DNA from: Pedobacter frigidisoli
GTDB taxonomy: Bacteria; Bacteroidota; Bacteroidia; Sphingobacteriales; Sphingobacteriaceae
Direction: 5' to 3'
Assembly: GCF_004331675.1 (NCBI RefSeq)
Contig: NZ_SJSN01000015.1
Coordinates: 41,295-105,294 of the forward strand
Length of the DNA stretch: 64,000 bases
Program-made: the position numbers and the translations under genes
Notes under the pieces: model-generated
What the model was told of the DNA's origin: nothing
The model's input: the letters and a program-made list of their open reading frames with translations, nothing else
Database searches by the model: none
In this document: piece after piece, positions 34,379-42,927 of the stretch
Position numbering within the stretch: position 1 is the first letter of the stretch
Layout: the number at the start of each line of letters is the position of its first letter

Positions 34379-35188
34379 ATGTTGATCATATTGTACATTC
34401 TAACTGGCAGCTTAGTGCTCTATTTTATATTGGTGCTGATTTATCAGTTACGTTATAAAATGCAGGTCAAAAAATTGTTTTCTCTTCAAGATCGATCGCC
34501 TCAAAGAAAATTCAATTTAGCTCAGCTTGCTCATCTGCCACCACCAGTGGTAAGTTATTTTAAGCTGGTGCTAAAGAATGGGCAAGCGTATCCAAGAAGT
34601 ATTCGCTTAAAACATGGAGGATTATTCAAATTAGGCATAGATAAGCCATGGATACCAATTTCTGGAGCGCAATATTTCACACCTGCTCCGGCAGGCTTTA
34701 TTTGGAAAGGTGATACGGCTTGGTTCAGTGCAAGAGACATCTATATTGGCGCTACCGGAACACTAGAGGTGTTACTATTTTCTGCATTGAAGATTGTAAG
34801 CAGTAAAGGGAAAATATATGATCAGGGCGAACTGTTGCGATGGCTGGCCGAGAGTGTTTGGTTTCCAACTAATCTTTTGCCAGATGAAAATAAACAATGG
34901 TTTGCAATAGATTCAGAAAATGCAAGGTTAAAGGTAAGCATAGATGGAGTGGTTTTGAATTACTTGGTAACCTTTAATGAAAGAGGGGAAATTGCAAGAT
35001 TGGCAACTCGAAGATATATGACAAATAAGCTTGAAACCTGGATAATCAATCTCTCCAGCTATCGTGAAATCAATTCAGTTAAGATTCCATTCTACGCTGA
35101 GGCCAGCTGGAAACTGGAAGACAAATTGTTTACCTATGCCCGGTTTTCGGTAAGGAAAGTTGAATACGATAAGCCTTATCGTTTTTAA
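34379..35188 (+). CDS. Membrane-anchored protein, DUF6544-like
   Basis: A 269-residue protein with one strong N-terminal membrane helix (about 3-24), then a soluble domain. Features such as LPPPVVSYFKLVLKNGQAYP, FKLGIDKPWIPISGAQYFTP and WLAESVWFPTNLLPDE match my memory of the DUF6544 family, a group without known function. Its ATG follows directly on the sdhB stop, so it is cotranscribed with complex II. No assembly-factor motif (SdhE-like RGxxE) was seen, so a role in complex II maturation is not supported by sequence. It is the last gene before the right flanking repeat. Confidence 0.6.
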   Translation: MLIILYILTGSLVLYFILVLIYQLRYKMQVKKLFSLQDRSPQRKFNLAQLAHLPPPVVSYFKLVLKNGQAYPRSIRLKHGGLFKLGIDKPWIPISGAQYFTPAPAGFIWKGDTAWFSARDIYIGATGTLEVLLFSALKIVSSKGKIYDQGELLRWLAESVWFPTNLLPDENKQWFAIDSENARLKVSIDGVVLNYLVTFNERGEIARLATRRYMTNKLETWIINLSSYREINSVKIPFYAEASWKLEDKLFTYARFSVRKVEYDKPYRF

Positions 35189-35236
35189 AAAAGATGTACA
35201 TGTTTAAATGTATTTTGAGTTAAGGAGAATGATGTG

Positions 35237-35385
35237 CTTAAACTGAACTGTTTAAGGTATGATTACAAACAAATGCGGCTTTTGAATATTGGTAATGTAA
35301 AAATTTTTTTTGTGTATTCTTTTTTCTGGCTAAAACTCTTACCGAAAAATTAACCACTTAATGACTAAACAATGGGCTTTAAATC
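35237..35385. repeat. Right copy of the direct repeat bounding the oxygen-response block
   Basis: Same orientation as 14891-15080. The 60-nt core 35326-35385 aligns without gaps to 15021-15080 with 50 matches. It lies between the last gene of the complex II operon and msrA and holds no gene. Confidence 0.8.
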
Positions 35386-35433
35386 TTGTTATTTCTTTAT
35401 CGACACATTACCTTTATACAAAATACAAATTAT

Positions 35434-35925
35434 ATGAATACTGAAAAAGCAATTCTTGCAGGTGGCTGCTTTTGGGGAGTAGAAGAACTATTCCGCCATC
35501 AACCTGGAGTGATATCAACGGTAGTTGGCTATACAGGCGGCGATGTGCAAAATGCAACCTATCGTAATCATGGAACACATGCAGAGGGGATAGAAATTAC
35601 TTTTGATGCTGATGTTTTATCCTATCGTAAACTTTTAGAATATTTCTTCCAAATTCACGATCCTACAACTAAGAACAGACAAGGAAATGATGTCGGCACT
35701 TCTTACCGTTCGGCTATTTTTTATTTAGATGAAGCACAAAAGGAAGTTGCCAATAAGCTAATAGAAGAAATGGAAGCTTCGGGCGTTTGGCCTGGTAAAA
35801 TTGTTACGGAGATAGTTCCGGCAGGCGATTTTTGGAATGCTGAGGAAGATCATCAAGATTATTTACAAAAACTACCTTACGGCTATACCTGTCATTTCGA
35901 AAGACCAGATTGGAAATTGGCTTAA
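35434..35925 (+). CDS. msrA: Peptide methionine (S)-S-oxide reductase MsrA
   Basis: Repairs oxidised methionine (S epimer) in proteins. The catalytic motif GCFWG comes at residues 10-14 with the nucleophilic Cys11, followed by VVGYTGG, HAEGIEITFD and FFQIHDPTTKNRQGNDVGTSY, all as in the family. At 163 residues it is a single domain without an MsrB fusion or signal peptide. ATG 35434 is chosen because the upstream extension of 16 residues lacks conservation. It lies just outside the repeat-bounded block and has its own terminator. Confidence 0.95.
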   Translation: MNTEKAILAGGCFWGVEELFRHQPGVISTVVGYTGGDVQNATYRNHGTHAEGIEITFDADVLSYRKLLEYFFQIHDPTTKNRQGNDVGTSYRSAIFYLDEAQKEVANKLIEEMEASGVWPGKIVTEIVPAGDFWNAEEDHQDYLQKLPYGYTCHFERPDWKLA

Positions 35926-36040
35926 ATGATAGCCACATCGATTATTTGGGTGAGTTTATCTATTAACTGATATACAAAGTTGAAATCTGCTTAAGTTTGA
36001 ATTAAGAATTAAATCAACGGGACGATTTAGAAATCTCATT

Positions 36041-36068
36041 GGCTTCTCAGAAATGGGAAGCCTTTTTT
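36041..36068 (+). terminator. Intrinsic terminator after msrA
   Basis: GGCTTC at 36041-36046 pairs with GAAGCC at 36057-36062 and is followed by a T run, 115 bp after the msrA stop. Confidence 0.75.
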
Positions 36069-36126
36069 ATTTTATAAATTTATAGTCTTTTATTGAAATG
36101 TTCAACTAGGCTACCGCATCAATAAC

Positions 36127-36996
36127 TTAAAATTTATCTTTCATCCCAAACATACCGAGTAATCCGCCAGTATGGATGGCTAATATCTTCTCCTCTTTTT
36201 TAATTACTCCTTGCTTCTGTAGATCTATAATGGCGAAGAACATCTTTGCGGTGTAAACCGGATCAACTAATAAACCTGTCGAAGCAATAAAATCTTTAAT
36301 AAATGAGATGAATTTATCAGTAGTTTTGGCGTAACCTCCAAAATGATAATCGAGGTGTAATTGCAAATGCTGGGAAAGAGCAACATAATTTGCTATTTCA
36401 TCTGCGATAAAAGATCCCCCTTTTAAAACAGGAATAATATGCAGCTTGGTTTTTAAATGATGCTTTTGAATGCCTGCCAACAATCCAGCTGCGGTAGTTC
36501 CGGTTCCAGCTGCACAAAAAACATGGTCGTAAGTGGTTGTTAATTCATCAATAATTTCAGCACAGCCGATAATGGCTTCAGGTGATGCCCCACCTTCATC
36601 AATAAAGTAAGCATCAGCATCATCACTAAAATGTTTTTCGAATAAAAGATTTTTGTCTCTATAACTTTCCCGATCTACAAAAATGAGTTTCATACCAAAT
36701 AAATGGCACAATAAAAGCATTTCGTTTTTAACTTCTTCTCCTCTAACAAAGGCCGTAGATGTAAAACCAGTTCTGGCTGCCGCCGCTGCTGTAGCCACTA
36801 AGTGATTGGAATACGCCCCTCCAAAGGTAACTAAATGCGTTTTGTTCTCTGTTTTTGCTTTAGTAAGAATATGCTTCAGCTTTCGCCACTTATTCCCCGA
36901 GATATAAGGGTCAATTAAATCATCTCGCTTAACAAAAAGATTGTTAAAAGGAGCTAGATTTATCTTTTGAACAGGACTATAGATTTCTTCGAACAC
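36127..36996 (-). CDS. PLP enzyme, ACC deaminase/D-cysteine desulfhydrase family
   Basis: Fold type II PLP enzyme of 289 residues. The Schiff-base Lys is Lys36 in SGNKWRKLKHIL, GGAYSNHL near 77 is the nucleophile/cofactor segment, and CAAGTGTTAAGL near 178 binds the PLP phosphate. The length is below that of typical ACC deaminases (about 335), which favours the general D-cysteine desulfhydrase-like group; true ACC deaminase activity cannot be claimed. The frame starts with GTG at 36996, the only reasonable start. Monocistronic on the minus strand. Confidence 0.85.
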   Translation of the reverse strand: MFEEIYSPVQKINLAPFNNLFVKRDDLIDPYISGNKWRKLKHILTKAKTENKTHLVTFGGAYSNHLVATAAAAARTGFTSTAFVRGEEVKNEMLLLCHLFGMKLIFVDRESYRDKNLLFEKHFSDDADAYFIDEGGASPEAIIGCAEIIDELTTTYDHVFCAAGTGTTAAGLLAGIQKHHLKTKLHIIPVLKGGSFIADEIANYVALSQHLQLHLDYHFGGYAKTTDKFISFIKDFIASTGLLVDPVYTAKMFFAIIDLQKQGVIKKEEKILAIHTGGLLGMFGMKDKF

Positions 36997-37008
36997 GTGT
37001 AAAAGTAA

Positions 37009-37035
37009 AAAACACCTGAATATTTCAGGTGTTTT
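37009..37035 (-). terminator. Intrinsic terminator of the DUF6588 gene
   Basis: Perfect 10-bp stem AACACCTGAA / TTCAGGTGTT (37011-37020 and 37024-37033) with loop TAT, followed on the minus strand by a T run, 24 bp after the stop codon at 37059. Confidence 0.85.
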
Positions 37036-37058
37036 ATGTTGATAAAATATGCAATAGG

Positions 37059-38087
37059 TTATTTTCCTATACCAAAGCCTAAGCCAAAATTAAATAAGCT
37101 GTATTTGGCAACTGTGTAAGAAGAATAAACTTTAAAGAAGCCAAACTTTAATTGGAAACCTAAACTTGCCCTTATTCCATCTATATCCGTTTGCTTAACA
37201 GAAATTGGGTCTACATAGGTTGCCGAAGTTGTTGCACTGGTTTCAAAACGGTAAGTGCCTAATGCTTTTAAATTTGTTTTTGAGGTTTGATAACCCACGC
37301 TTGCGAATGGAGTGAAAAACAAGATTTGTTTCGATACGATGGCATCAATATTTACGCCGTTAAACTTGGCGTCTATACGTTGATCAGAGCTTGATGCATT
37401 ATCAATGTTTAAATCTAAATCGTACTTATACTGCGTAAAACCTCCCGCAATGGCAATATCAACAGGGATTAATTTTTCCGTTTTGCCCATTATTAGTGGA
37501 AGCAATTCGAATTTTACGCCAAAGCCAATCATGGATAGGCTTCCCAAATCATCACCCAATTTAATTTTAGGCATTGCTCTTAAGGTAACATCAATGTTTT
37601 TAGGCAAGCCCAATGTTCCTTGTAATTGCACTGCTGGCACAATATGGAAACCTACACCTTTTGGCAAGTTGAAAAATTTGCCAGTTGGAATGCCTGAGCT
37701 GGTGTAAACTTGCATTCTTCCACCTACCTCATCATCGCCAAAAGCCGTTGGGCCAATTGATGAAGAGCCTGGAGCAGTTTTAATATTGCTTAAGCCAAGG
37801 CTATTTACATCATAACTTCTTCCCGATTGCGGCACTAATGCACCTGAACCAGAAAACCTAATATCGAACTTTAAAAAACCTTTGGATTTCGCTGTGTTTG
37901 TCCAGCCATCTGTTAAGCCTAAGCCCAAACCTTTGTAAAGTGGGTTGAAATAGGCATTAACGAGTTTGGTTGCATCTGCGGGACCAGAAACAAATAGGCT
38001 TCCAACATCTTGTTGTGCGCTTGCCTTTTGTACAAATGCAAATAGAGATAAGGCCAAAATGGCCTTAATTGAGTAGCATTTTTTCAT
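37059..38087 (-). CDS. DUF6588 family protein, probable outer membrane barrel
   Basis: A 342-residue secreted protein: signal peptide about 1-25 ending KASAQ, then many short alternating hydrophobic strands. The opening after cleavage (LFVSGPADATKLVNAYFNPL) is the feature by which I place it in DUF6588, a Bacteroidota family. The C-terminus ends in a strand with closing aromatic and glycine residues (FNFGLGFGIGK). Function unknown. It is divergent from rluD and has a strong terminator. Confidence 0.8.
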   Translation of the reverse strand: MKKCYSIKAILALSLFAFVQKASAQQDVGSLFVSGPADATKLVNAYFNPLYKGLGLGLTDGWTNTAKSKGFLKFDIRFSGSGALVPQSGRSYDVNSLGLSNIKTAPGSSSIGPTAFGDDEVGGRMQVYTSSGIPTGKFFNLPKGVGFHIVPAVQLQGTLGLPKNIDVTLRAMPKIKLGDDLGSLSMIGFGVKFELLPLIMGKTEKLIPVDIAIAGGFTQYKYDLDLNIDNASSSDQRIDAKFNGVNIDAIVSKQILFFTPFASVGYQTSKTNLKALGTYRFETSATTSATYVDPISVKQTDIDGIRASLGFQLKFGFFKVYSSYTVAKYSLFNFGLGFGIGK

Positions 38088-38168
38088 AATTAAATAAATT
38101 GGGACGATTTGATTTATGCTTAAAGATAACGGTGTTTTTTTAATTCTAGAATCTTCCTAGTAAAAGTT

Positions 38169-38176
38169 TATTTTTG
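38169..38176 (+). promoter_or_regulatory. Possible -7 box for rluD
   Basis: TATTTTTG fits TAnnTTTG, but it ends only 4 bp before the rluD ATG. If used, transcription would start at or just after the ATG, giving a leaderless message or implying a later start codon. No -33 box is evident. Confidence 0.3.
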
Positions 38177-38180
38177 CGCC

Positions 38181-39209
38181 ATGGAAAATGTGGTCGAATT
38201 GCAGGAATCGGAAGAGCAGGAGTTGTATGAACATTTGAAAATAATTGTTGATAAAGGGCAGTCATTGCTTCGCATCGATAAGTTTTTAATGATCAGGATA
38301 GAAAATGCTTCTCGTAACCGCATTCAAAATGCAATTGATGCTGGTAATGTTTTGGTTAACCAAAAGACGATAAAGGCAAGTTACAAGGTAAAACCTTTCG
38401 ATGAGATTTCTATCGTTTTACCCCATCCACCACGCGATACCGAAGTTTATCCAGAAGATTTACCGATAGAAATTGTTTATGAAGACAATGATCTCTTATT
38501 GGTAAACAAAGCTGCCGGAATGGTTGTACACCCTGGTTTTAACAATTATACAGGGACTTTAGTTAACGCTTTAGCTTTCCATTTTGAGCAACTGCCACAA
38601 CTGCCGGGTAATGATGGCCGCCCAGGTTTGGTACACCGGATTGATAAAGATACTTCTGGTTTATTGTTGGTGAGTAAAAATGAAAAATCCATTACCCTTT
38701 TGGCCCGTCAATTCTTCGATCACAGCATCACCAGAAAGTACATTGCGCTGGTTTGGGGCGATATCGAAAACGACGGAACAGTTACTGGTTATATTGGCAG
38801 AAGTGCTAAAGATCGCCGTGTAATGGCCATTTATGATGATGAGGAAAAAGGAAAATGGTCGGTTACACACTACAAGGTTTTAAAACGTTTGGGTTATGTA
38901 ACCTTAATTAGCTGTGAGTTAGAAACAGGTAGAACGCACCAAATTAGGGCGCACATGCAACACATTGGCCGTCCGCTATTTAACGATGCCGCTTACGGTG
39001 GCGATAAGATTTTGAAAGGAACTACGTTTACTAAGTACAAACAGTTTGTAGAAAATTGCTTTGAGTTATTGCCTCGCCAAGCACTACATGCGCAAAGTTT
39101 AGGTTTTATTCATCCAACAACAAAAGAATATGTGCACTTTGAAACGCCACTTCCGGCCGATTTTAAGGCAGCATTAAACAAATGGGAAAATTACGTCGCC
39201 ACATCATAA
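38181..39209 (+). CDS. rluD: 23S rRNA pseudouridine synthase, RluA family (RluD-like)
   Basis: Converts uridines in 23S rRNA to pseudouridine. An S4 RNA-binding domain lies at about 28-90 (LRIDKFLMIRIENASRNRIQ). The catalytic domain carries LVHRIDKDTSGLLLV near 152 with the catalytic Asp in the RxD motif, then LETGRTHQIRAHMQHIGRPL near 250. The 342 residues and the S4 domain fit RluD/RluC more than the short RluA type. It is followed 3 bp later by a class IV aminotransferase gene, likely cotranscribed. Confidence 0.92.
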   Translation: MENVVELQESEEQELYEHLKIIVDKGQSLLRIDKFLMIRIENASRNRIQNAIDAGNVLVNQKTIKASYKVKPFDEISIVLPHPPRDTEVYPEDLPIEIVYEDNDLLLVNKAAGMVVHPGFNNYTGTLVNALAFHFEQLPQLPGNDGRPGLVHRIDKDTSGLLLVSKNEKSITLLARQFFDHSITRKYIALVWGDIENDGTVTGYIGRSAKDRRVMAIYDDEEKGKWSVTHYKVLKRLGYVTLISCELETGRTHQIRAHMQHIGRPLFNDAAYGGDKILKGTTFTKYKQFVENCFELLPRQALHAQSLGFIHPTTKEYVHFETPLPADFKAALNKWENYVATS

Positions 39210-39212
39210 AAT

Positions 39213-40055
39213 ATGTCTCAACAGTACCTTTTATTTAATGATGAATTTCATGCCGTTGATGCTCCCATTTTAACAGCTTCTAACCGAGGTTTTAAATTTG
39301 GTGATGGCTTGTTCGAAAGCATGCGTATGATTTGCAACAAACTTCAGTTTGCAGATTTGCATGCCGATAGATTGGTTGCTGGAATGAAAGCACTGAAAAT
39401 AGATGGTCATGCCTTAATGGATGATTATTTTCTGCGACAAAAAACAACGGATCTGGCTAAAAAAAACCGATGGAATGGAAATGTTCGCTTTCGCCTTTCG
39501 GTTTACCGTGATGGTGCAGGTCTTTACACACCAGAAATTAACAAGGCAGCGTATGTTTTAGAGGGAACTCCACTAAAAACAACTCAATATGAATTAAATG
39601 CCAAGGGTTTAATTATCGATGTTTTCGATGAAATGACCAAGCCTATCAATAAATTAGCCAATTATAAAACATCAAATGCATTGCTTTATGTAATGGCTGG
39701 TTTGTTTAAAAGCCAGAATAGGTTGGATGAAGCCATGATTCTAAATCAACACGGGTTTCTGTGCGAAAGTATCAGTGCCAATGTTTTTGTGGTTTACAAT
39801 AATCAAATTTACACGCCAGCTTTAACTGAAGGTTGTGTTAGTGGAATAATGCGTACCACAATTATGCTGCTCTGCAAAATGAACGATATCACCTTAATCG
39901 AAGCGCAAATCAACCCCGAAATATTAAAGGAGGCCGATGAGGTTTTCATCACCAATGCTACCCAAGGCATTCAATGGATTATGGGCTACGGCAGAAAGCG
40001 TTATTTTAACGAGGTTTCAAAGTTCTTAATCGATAAATTGAATGCTTTAGCTTGA
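39213..40055 (+). CDS. pabC: Class IV PLP aminotransferase/lyase, possible PabC
   Basis: Fold type IV PLP enzyme of 280 residues: ASNRGFKFGDGLFESMR near 22, FRLSVYRDGAG near 90, PLP Lys in INKLANYKTSNALLYV near 152, then GFLCESISANVFVV near 185 and ITNATQGI near 250. 4-Amino-4-deoxychorismate lyase (PabC) is the best fit, since the window also has pabB and no glutamate-family branched-chain specificity motif was evident. Branched-chain or D-amino acid aminotransferase remain possible. It lies 3 bp after rluD. Confidence 0.65.
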   Translation: MSQQYLLFNDEFHAVDAPILTASNRGFKFGDGLFESMRMICNKLQFADLHADRLVAGMKALKIDGHALMDDYFLRQKTTDLAKKNRWNGNVRFRLSVYRDGAGLYTPEINKAAYVLEGTPLKTTQYELNAKGLIIDVFDEMTKPINKLANYKTSNALLYVMAGLFKSQNRLDEAMILNQHGFLCESISANVFVVYNNQIYTPALTEGCVSGIMRTTIMLLCKMNDITLIEAQINPEILKEADEVFITNATQGIQWIMGYGRKRYFNEVSKFLIDKLNALA

Positions 40056-40100
40056 GGATAAGTTGGACAATCTGTTTAATGCTAGTTCCTAAAACACAAA

Positions 40101-40320
40101 ACACGAACGGCCGTCTTCCTGAACTTGATTCAGGATCTTAATAACATGAACATTAAGCATAAAAGGTGCTGAATCAAGTTCAGCATGACGATCGCTTTAG
40201 GCAGGATGCATAAACATATTACACGAACGGCCGTCTTCCTGAACTTGATTCAGGATCTTAATAACATGAACATTAAGCATGAAAGGTGCTGATTCGAGCT
40301 CTGTATGACGATTGTTTTAG
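40101..40320. repeat. 120-bp tandem duplication of palindromic repeats
   Basis: Two units begin ACACGAACGGCCGTCTTCCT at 40101 and 40221, a 120-bp period. Each has hairpin CCTGAActtgaTTCAGG. The first also has GCTGAAtcaagTTCAGC, which is decayed in the second. The 433-bp gap 40056-40488 holds these units and a REP-like copy, with no gene. Confidence 0.85.
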
Positions 40321-40340
40321 AATGCTACTATTTTGGCCAC

Positions 40341-40402
40341 CTAAACCCGATCGAAGCGAGATGCCAATTTCTTCAATTGGCAGAAGCGGGAGCGGGGCTG
40401 AA
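40341..40402 (-). repeat. REP-like hairpin element, copy 3
   Basis: Starts CTAAACCCGAT and ends AGCGGGGCTGA. The central stem is TGCCAATT / AATTGGCA with loop TCTTC, nearly the stem of copy 2. Confidence 0.75.
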
Positions 40403-40488
40403 ATAACCTAAAAGCTACTGAAACTGCTTTCCAAAACTTAATCAAGTTTTACCAAAGCTTTAACGTTTGGTAGGAGATGGGATATTTT

Positions 40489-41397
40489 TTACAACCTCAT
40501 TCCCCGTAAAAAATCCTCAATTAGCATACGTTTTTTCCCCTCGTACTGAATATCTAAAAGTTTGATAAATCCATCTTTCGTAGCAAACTTTAAAAAGGTT
40601 TTTCCATCTGTTAAAAAACCACCAGCAACAATTGCCGATTCCTTGTCTTCTAGCTCAGCCTTGAAAATTTTTAGCGTTTTATCGTTCAGCAAAGTAAAAG
40701 CAGTTGGGTACGGACTTAAACCTCGAATAAGATTATGAATGGTTTGCGATGAGTTATTCCAATCGATTTTGCAATCCTCTTTAAATATTTTAGGCGCATG
40801 TTTTAAATCATCACTTTGTGGCTGCGGTTGTTCAGTTACCTTATTTTCTGCAATGGCATGTAGCGTTTTGACTATTAATTTAGCGCCAATAACCATCAGT
40901 TTATCGTGTAATTCGCCAGCGGTTTCATCATCGCCAATGGCAACACTTTCACTCATAATAATGTCGCCGGTATCAATTTCCTGTTTCAAAAAGAACGTTG
41001 TTACCCCACTTTCTTTTTCGCCATTAATAATAACGTGATTAATGGGTGCGGCACCACGGTATTGAGGCAATAGGGAGCCATGTAAATTGATGGTTCCTTT
41101 TGCTGGCATTTGCCAAACTATTTCGGGCAACATCCTAAATGCAACCACAACTTGTAAATCGGCCTGATAAGATTTTAGCGCTTCAATAAATTCTGGGTTC
41201 TTCAGTTTTTCGGGTTGTAAAACAGGAATTCCCTTTTCTACAGCATACTTTTTTACGGCGCTTTCATTAAGTTTTTGCCCACGACCAGCAGGTTTATCTG
41301 GTGCGGTAACTACAGCAACAACATCAAAATTGGCTTGTACTAAGGCATCTAAAGAAGCAACGGCAAAATCGGGCGTGCCCATAAAAACTATTCTCAT
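40489..41397 (-). CDS. fmt: Methionyl-tRNA formyltransferase
   Basis: Formylates initiator Met-tRNA using 10-formyltetrahydrofolate. Family landmarks are MRIVFMGTPDFAVASL at the start, HGSLLPQYRGAAPINHVIING near 108 (catalytic Asn, His and Asp region), ETGVT-like ESGVTTFFLKQEIDTGDII near 130, and the C-terminal tRNA-binding domain. The 302 residues match the usual 310. Alone on the minus strand and divergent from topoisomerase IB. Confidence 0.96.
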   Translation of the reverse strand: MRIVFMGTPDFAVASLDALVQANFDVVAVVTAPDKPAGRGQKLNESAVKKYAVEKGIPVLQPEKLKNPEFIEALKSYQADLQVVVAFRMLPEIVWQMPAKGTINLHGSLLPQYRGAAPINHVIINGEKESGVTTFFLKQEIDTGDIIMSESVAIGDDETAGELHDKLMVIGAKLIVKTLHAIAENKVTEQPQPQSDDLKHAPKIFKEDCKIDWNNSSQTIHNLIRGLSPYPTAFTLLNDKTLKIFKAELEDKESAIVAGGFLTDGKTFLKFATKDGFIKLLDIQYEGKKRMLIEDFLRGMRL

Positions 41398-41489
41398 AAA
41401 AAATATGTTGTGTTTCTGAAAATAACGTGGATACCCACATTAAAGTTTTGCAAAATAACTAAAAATAAACCCATACTGGTAGGCAAAAA

Positions 41490-42533
41490 ATGGTACAAGG
41501 CAAAGAGGTTGTTAAAGAAAGTGGTTTGGTGTATGTTACAGACGCCATGCCTGGATTTTATCGAAAAGGAAAGCCTGGGAAATTTCATTACGAGGACAAA
41601 AATGGAAGCAAGGTAATAGAAGAAAAACACCTTGATAGAATTAAGGCTTTGGTGATTCCGCCGGCATGGCAAAATGTGTGGATTGCCAATAAGCCAAATG
41701 CTTATTTACAAGTTACTGGAATTGATGCGGCGGGTAGAAAGCAATATAAATACCATGCAAAATGGACCAGCCGCCGATCTGAAGATAAGTATTTTAGGTT
41801 ATTGGAATTTGGTAAAGCCTTAACCAATGCTCGAAAAAACTTGGCAAAAGATTTACGTAGAAAGGATTTGGATGAAAGAAAGGTCTTAGCTATTTCTGTA
41901 GATGTACTTCAAAAAACATTAATCCGTGTTGGGAACGAAAATTACAAACAACTATATGGTTCGTTTGGCTTAACTACCTTACGTGATAAACATGTCAAAA
42001 TTAATGGCAGTAAAATTACCATGGATTTTATTGGCAAAAAAGGAGTTCATCAACAATTAGAACTGAACGATAGAACACTGGCCAAGCTGGTAAAAAAGTG
42101 CAGGGATATTCCTGGGCAAGAGTTATTTCAGTTTTATACTAACGGAAAGGAGCATCGAAGTATAGATTCTGGTAAGATTAACAACTACATAAGAGAAATA
42201 ACAGGAGATGATTTTACTGCAAAGGATTTTAGAACATGGGGCGGAACGCTCGAAGCTTTAAGACAATTCTCGAGATGCAGTGCTGATGAAAATTTTTCGC
42301 TAAATTCTAAAAAGGCAATCGTTTCAGTTTTAGATTGTGTTGCAAAGAAATTAGGCAATACCAGAGCAGTTTGTAAGAGCTCTTATGTTTATCCTTTATT
42401 GCTTACGGCTTACGAGAATGATGAGTTAGGTAAATACATGAAGAAAATGAACAACAATAAAACTATAGGAAAGTTAGGTTTGGAGCATGACGAGAAAGTG
42501 CTCTTGTCGTTCCTCAAATCAACTAGTAAATAG
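41490..42533 (+). CDS. Type IB DNA topoisomerase (poxvirus-like)
   Basis: Relaxes supercoils through a 3'-phosphotyrosyl intermediate. At 347 residues it is the small bacterial/poxvirus form. The N-terminal DNA clamp (VIPPAWQNVWIANKPNAYLQ) covers about 1-85. The catalytic domain has TLIRVGNENY near 150, GKKGVHQ, KDFRTWGGT near 250, and the Tyr nucleophile in CKSSYVYP near 300. Arg, Lys and His catalytic residues appear present. Its physiological role in Bacteroidota is unclear; such genes are common accessory-core genes. Confidence 0.92.
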   Translation: MVQGKEVVKESGLVYVTDAMPGFYRKGKPGKFHYEDKNGSKVIEEKHLDRIKALVIPPAWQNVWIANKPNAYLQVTGIDAAGRKQYKYHAKWTSRRSEDKYFRLLEFGKALTNARKNLAKDLRRKDLDERKVLAISVDVLQKTLIRVGNENYKQLYGSFGLTTLRDKHVKINGSKITMDFIGKKGVHQQLELNDRTLAKLVKKCRDIPGQELFQFYTNGKEHRSIDSGKINNYIREITGDDFTAKDFRTWGGTLEALRQFSRCSADENFSLNSKKAIVSVLDCVAKKLGNTRAVCKSSYVYPLLLTAYENDELGKYMKKMNNNKTIGKLGLEHDEKVLLSFLKSTSK

Positions 42534-42560
42534 AAGTTCAACATATTGACTTTAAAGCAA

Positions 42561-42597
42561 AAAAGACTACAATAATAATTCAGTGTAGTCTTTTTAA
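42561..42597. terminator. Bidirectional terminator between topoisomerase IB and a small gene
   Basis: An AAAAGACTACA / TGTAGTCTTTT stem (42561-42571 and 42584-42594) is flanked by A and T runs on the two sides, so it can stop transcription from both directions. Confidence 0.8.
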
Positions 42598-42609
42598 TAT
42601 TATTCTTTA

Positions 42610-42816
42610 TTATTCTTTTGGAGCTTTTTTAATGGAATGAACAGGTTGCTCTTCATTTTCTCGCTGTTTTGCAGGATCATCCGTTTTAACAGGTTTATTT
42701 GGTAAGCTATCATTTGGCTTTCTAACTGTTTTCTTGTCTTCTGGTGCTCGGCCCTTGGGCACTTCTTCCTGATAATTACTGCCTGGTTTGTCACTTGTTA
42801 CTTTCGGTCCGCTCAT
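42610..42816 (-). CDS. Small disordered hypothetical protein
   Basis: A 68-residue product starting MSGPKVTSDKPGSNYQEEV, rich in Lys, Glu, Pro and Asp and without hydrophobic core, so likely unstructured and cytoplasmic. The ATG at 42816 is preferred; an upstream ATG at 42858 adds 14 unlike residues. Placement against its own terminator supports a real gene. No family recognised. A competing frame at 42600-42794 lacks this composition bias. Confidence 0.5.
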   Translation of the reverse strand: MSGPKVTSDKPGSNYQEEVPKGRAPEDKKTVRKPNDSLPNKPVKTDDPAKQRENEEQPVHSIKKAPKE

Positions 42817-42927
42817 GATATTAATGATTGAATTTGTGAATGATGAAATCTCATTCATATCAAGAACAAGTATTTATAAGTTATTGTTTGAGCAAATAGT
42901 AACGTTAAAATTCGCAATCTCAATTCT

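Noticed and set aside
40101..40320. Possible CRISPR or att pair
   Set aside because: Only two units of 120 bp, rich in known-style palindromic intergenic repeats, with no integrase.
42600..42794. Alternative 64-codon frame over the small disordered gene
   Set aside because: It overlaps 42610-42816 in another frame, lacks the coherent Pro/Lys/Glu composition and runs closer to the terminator.
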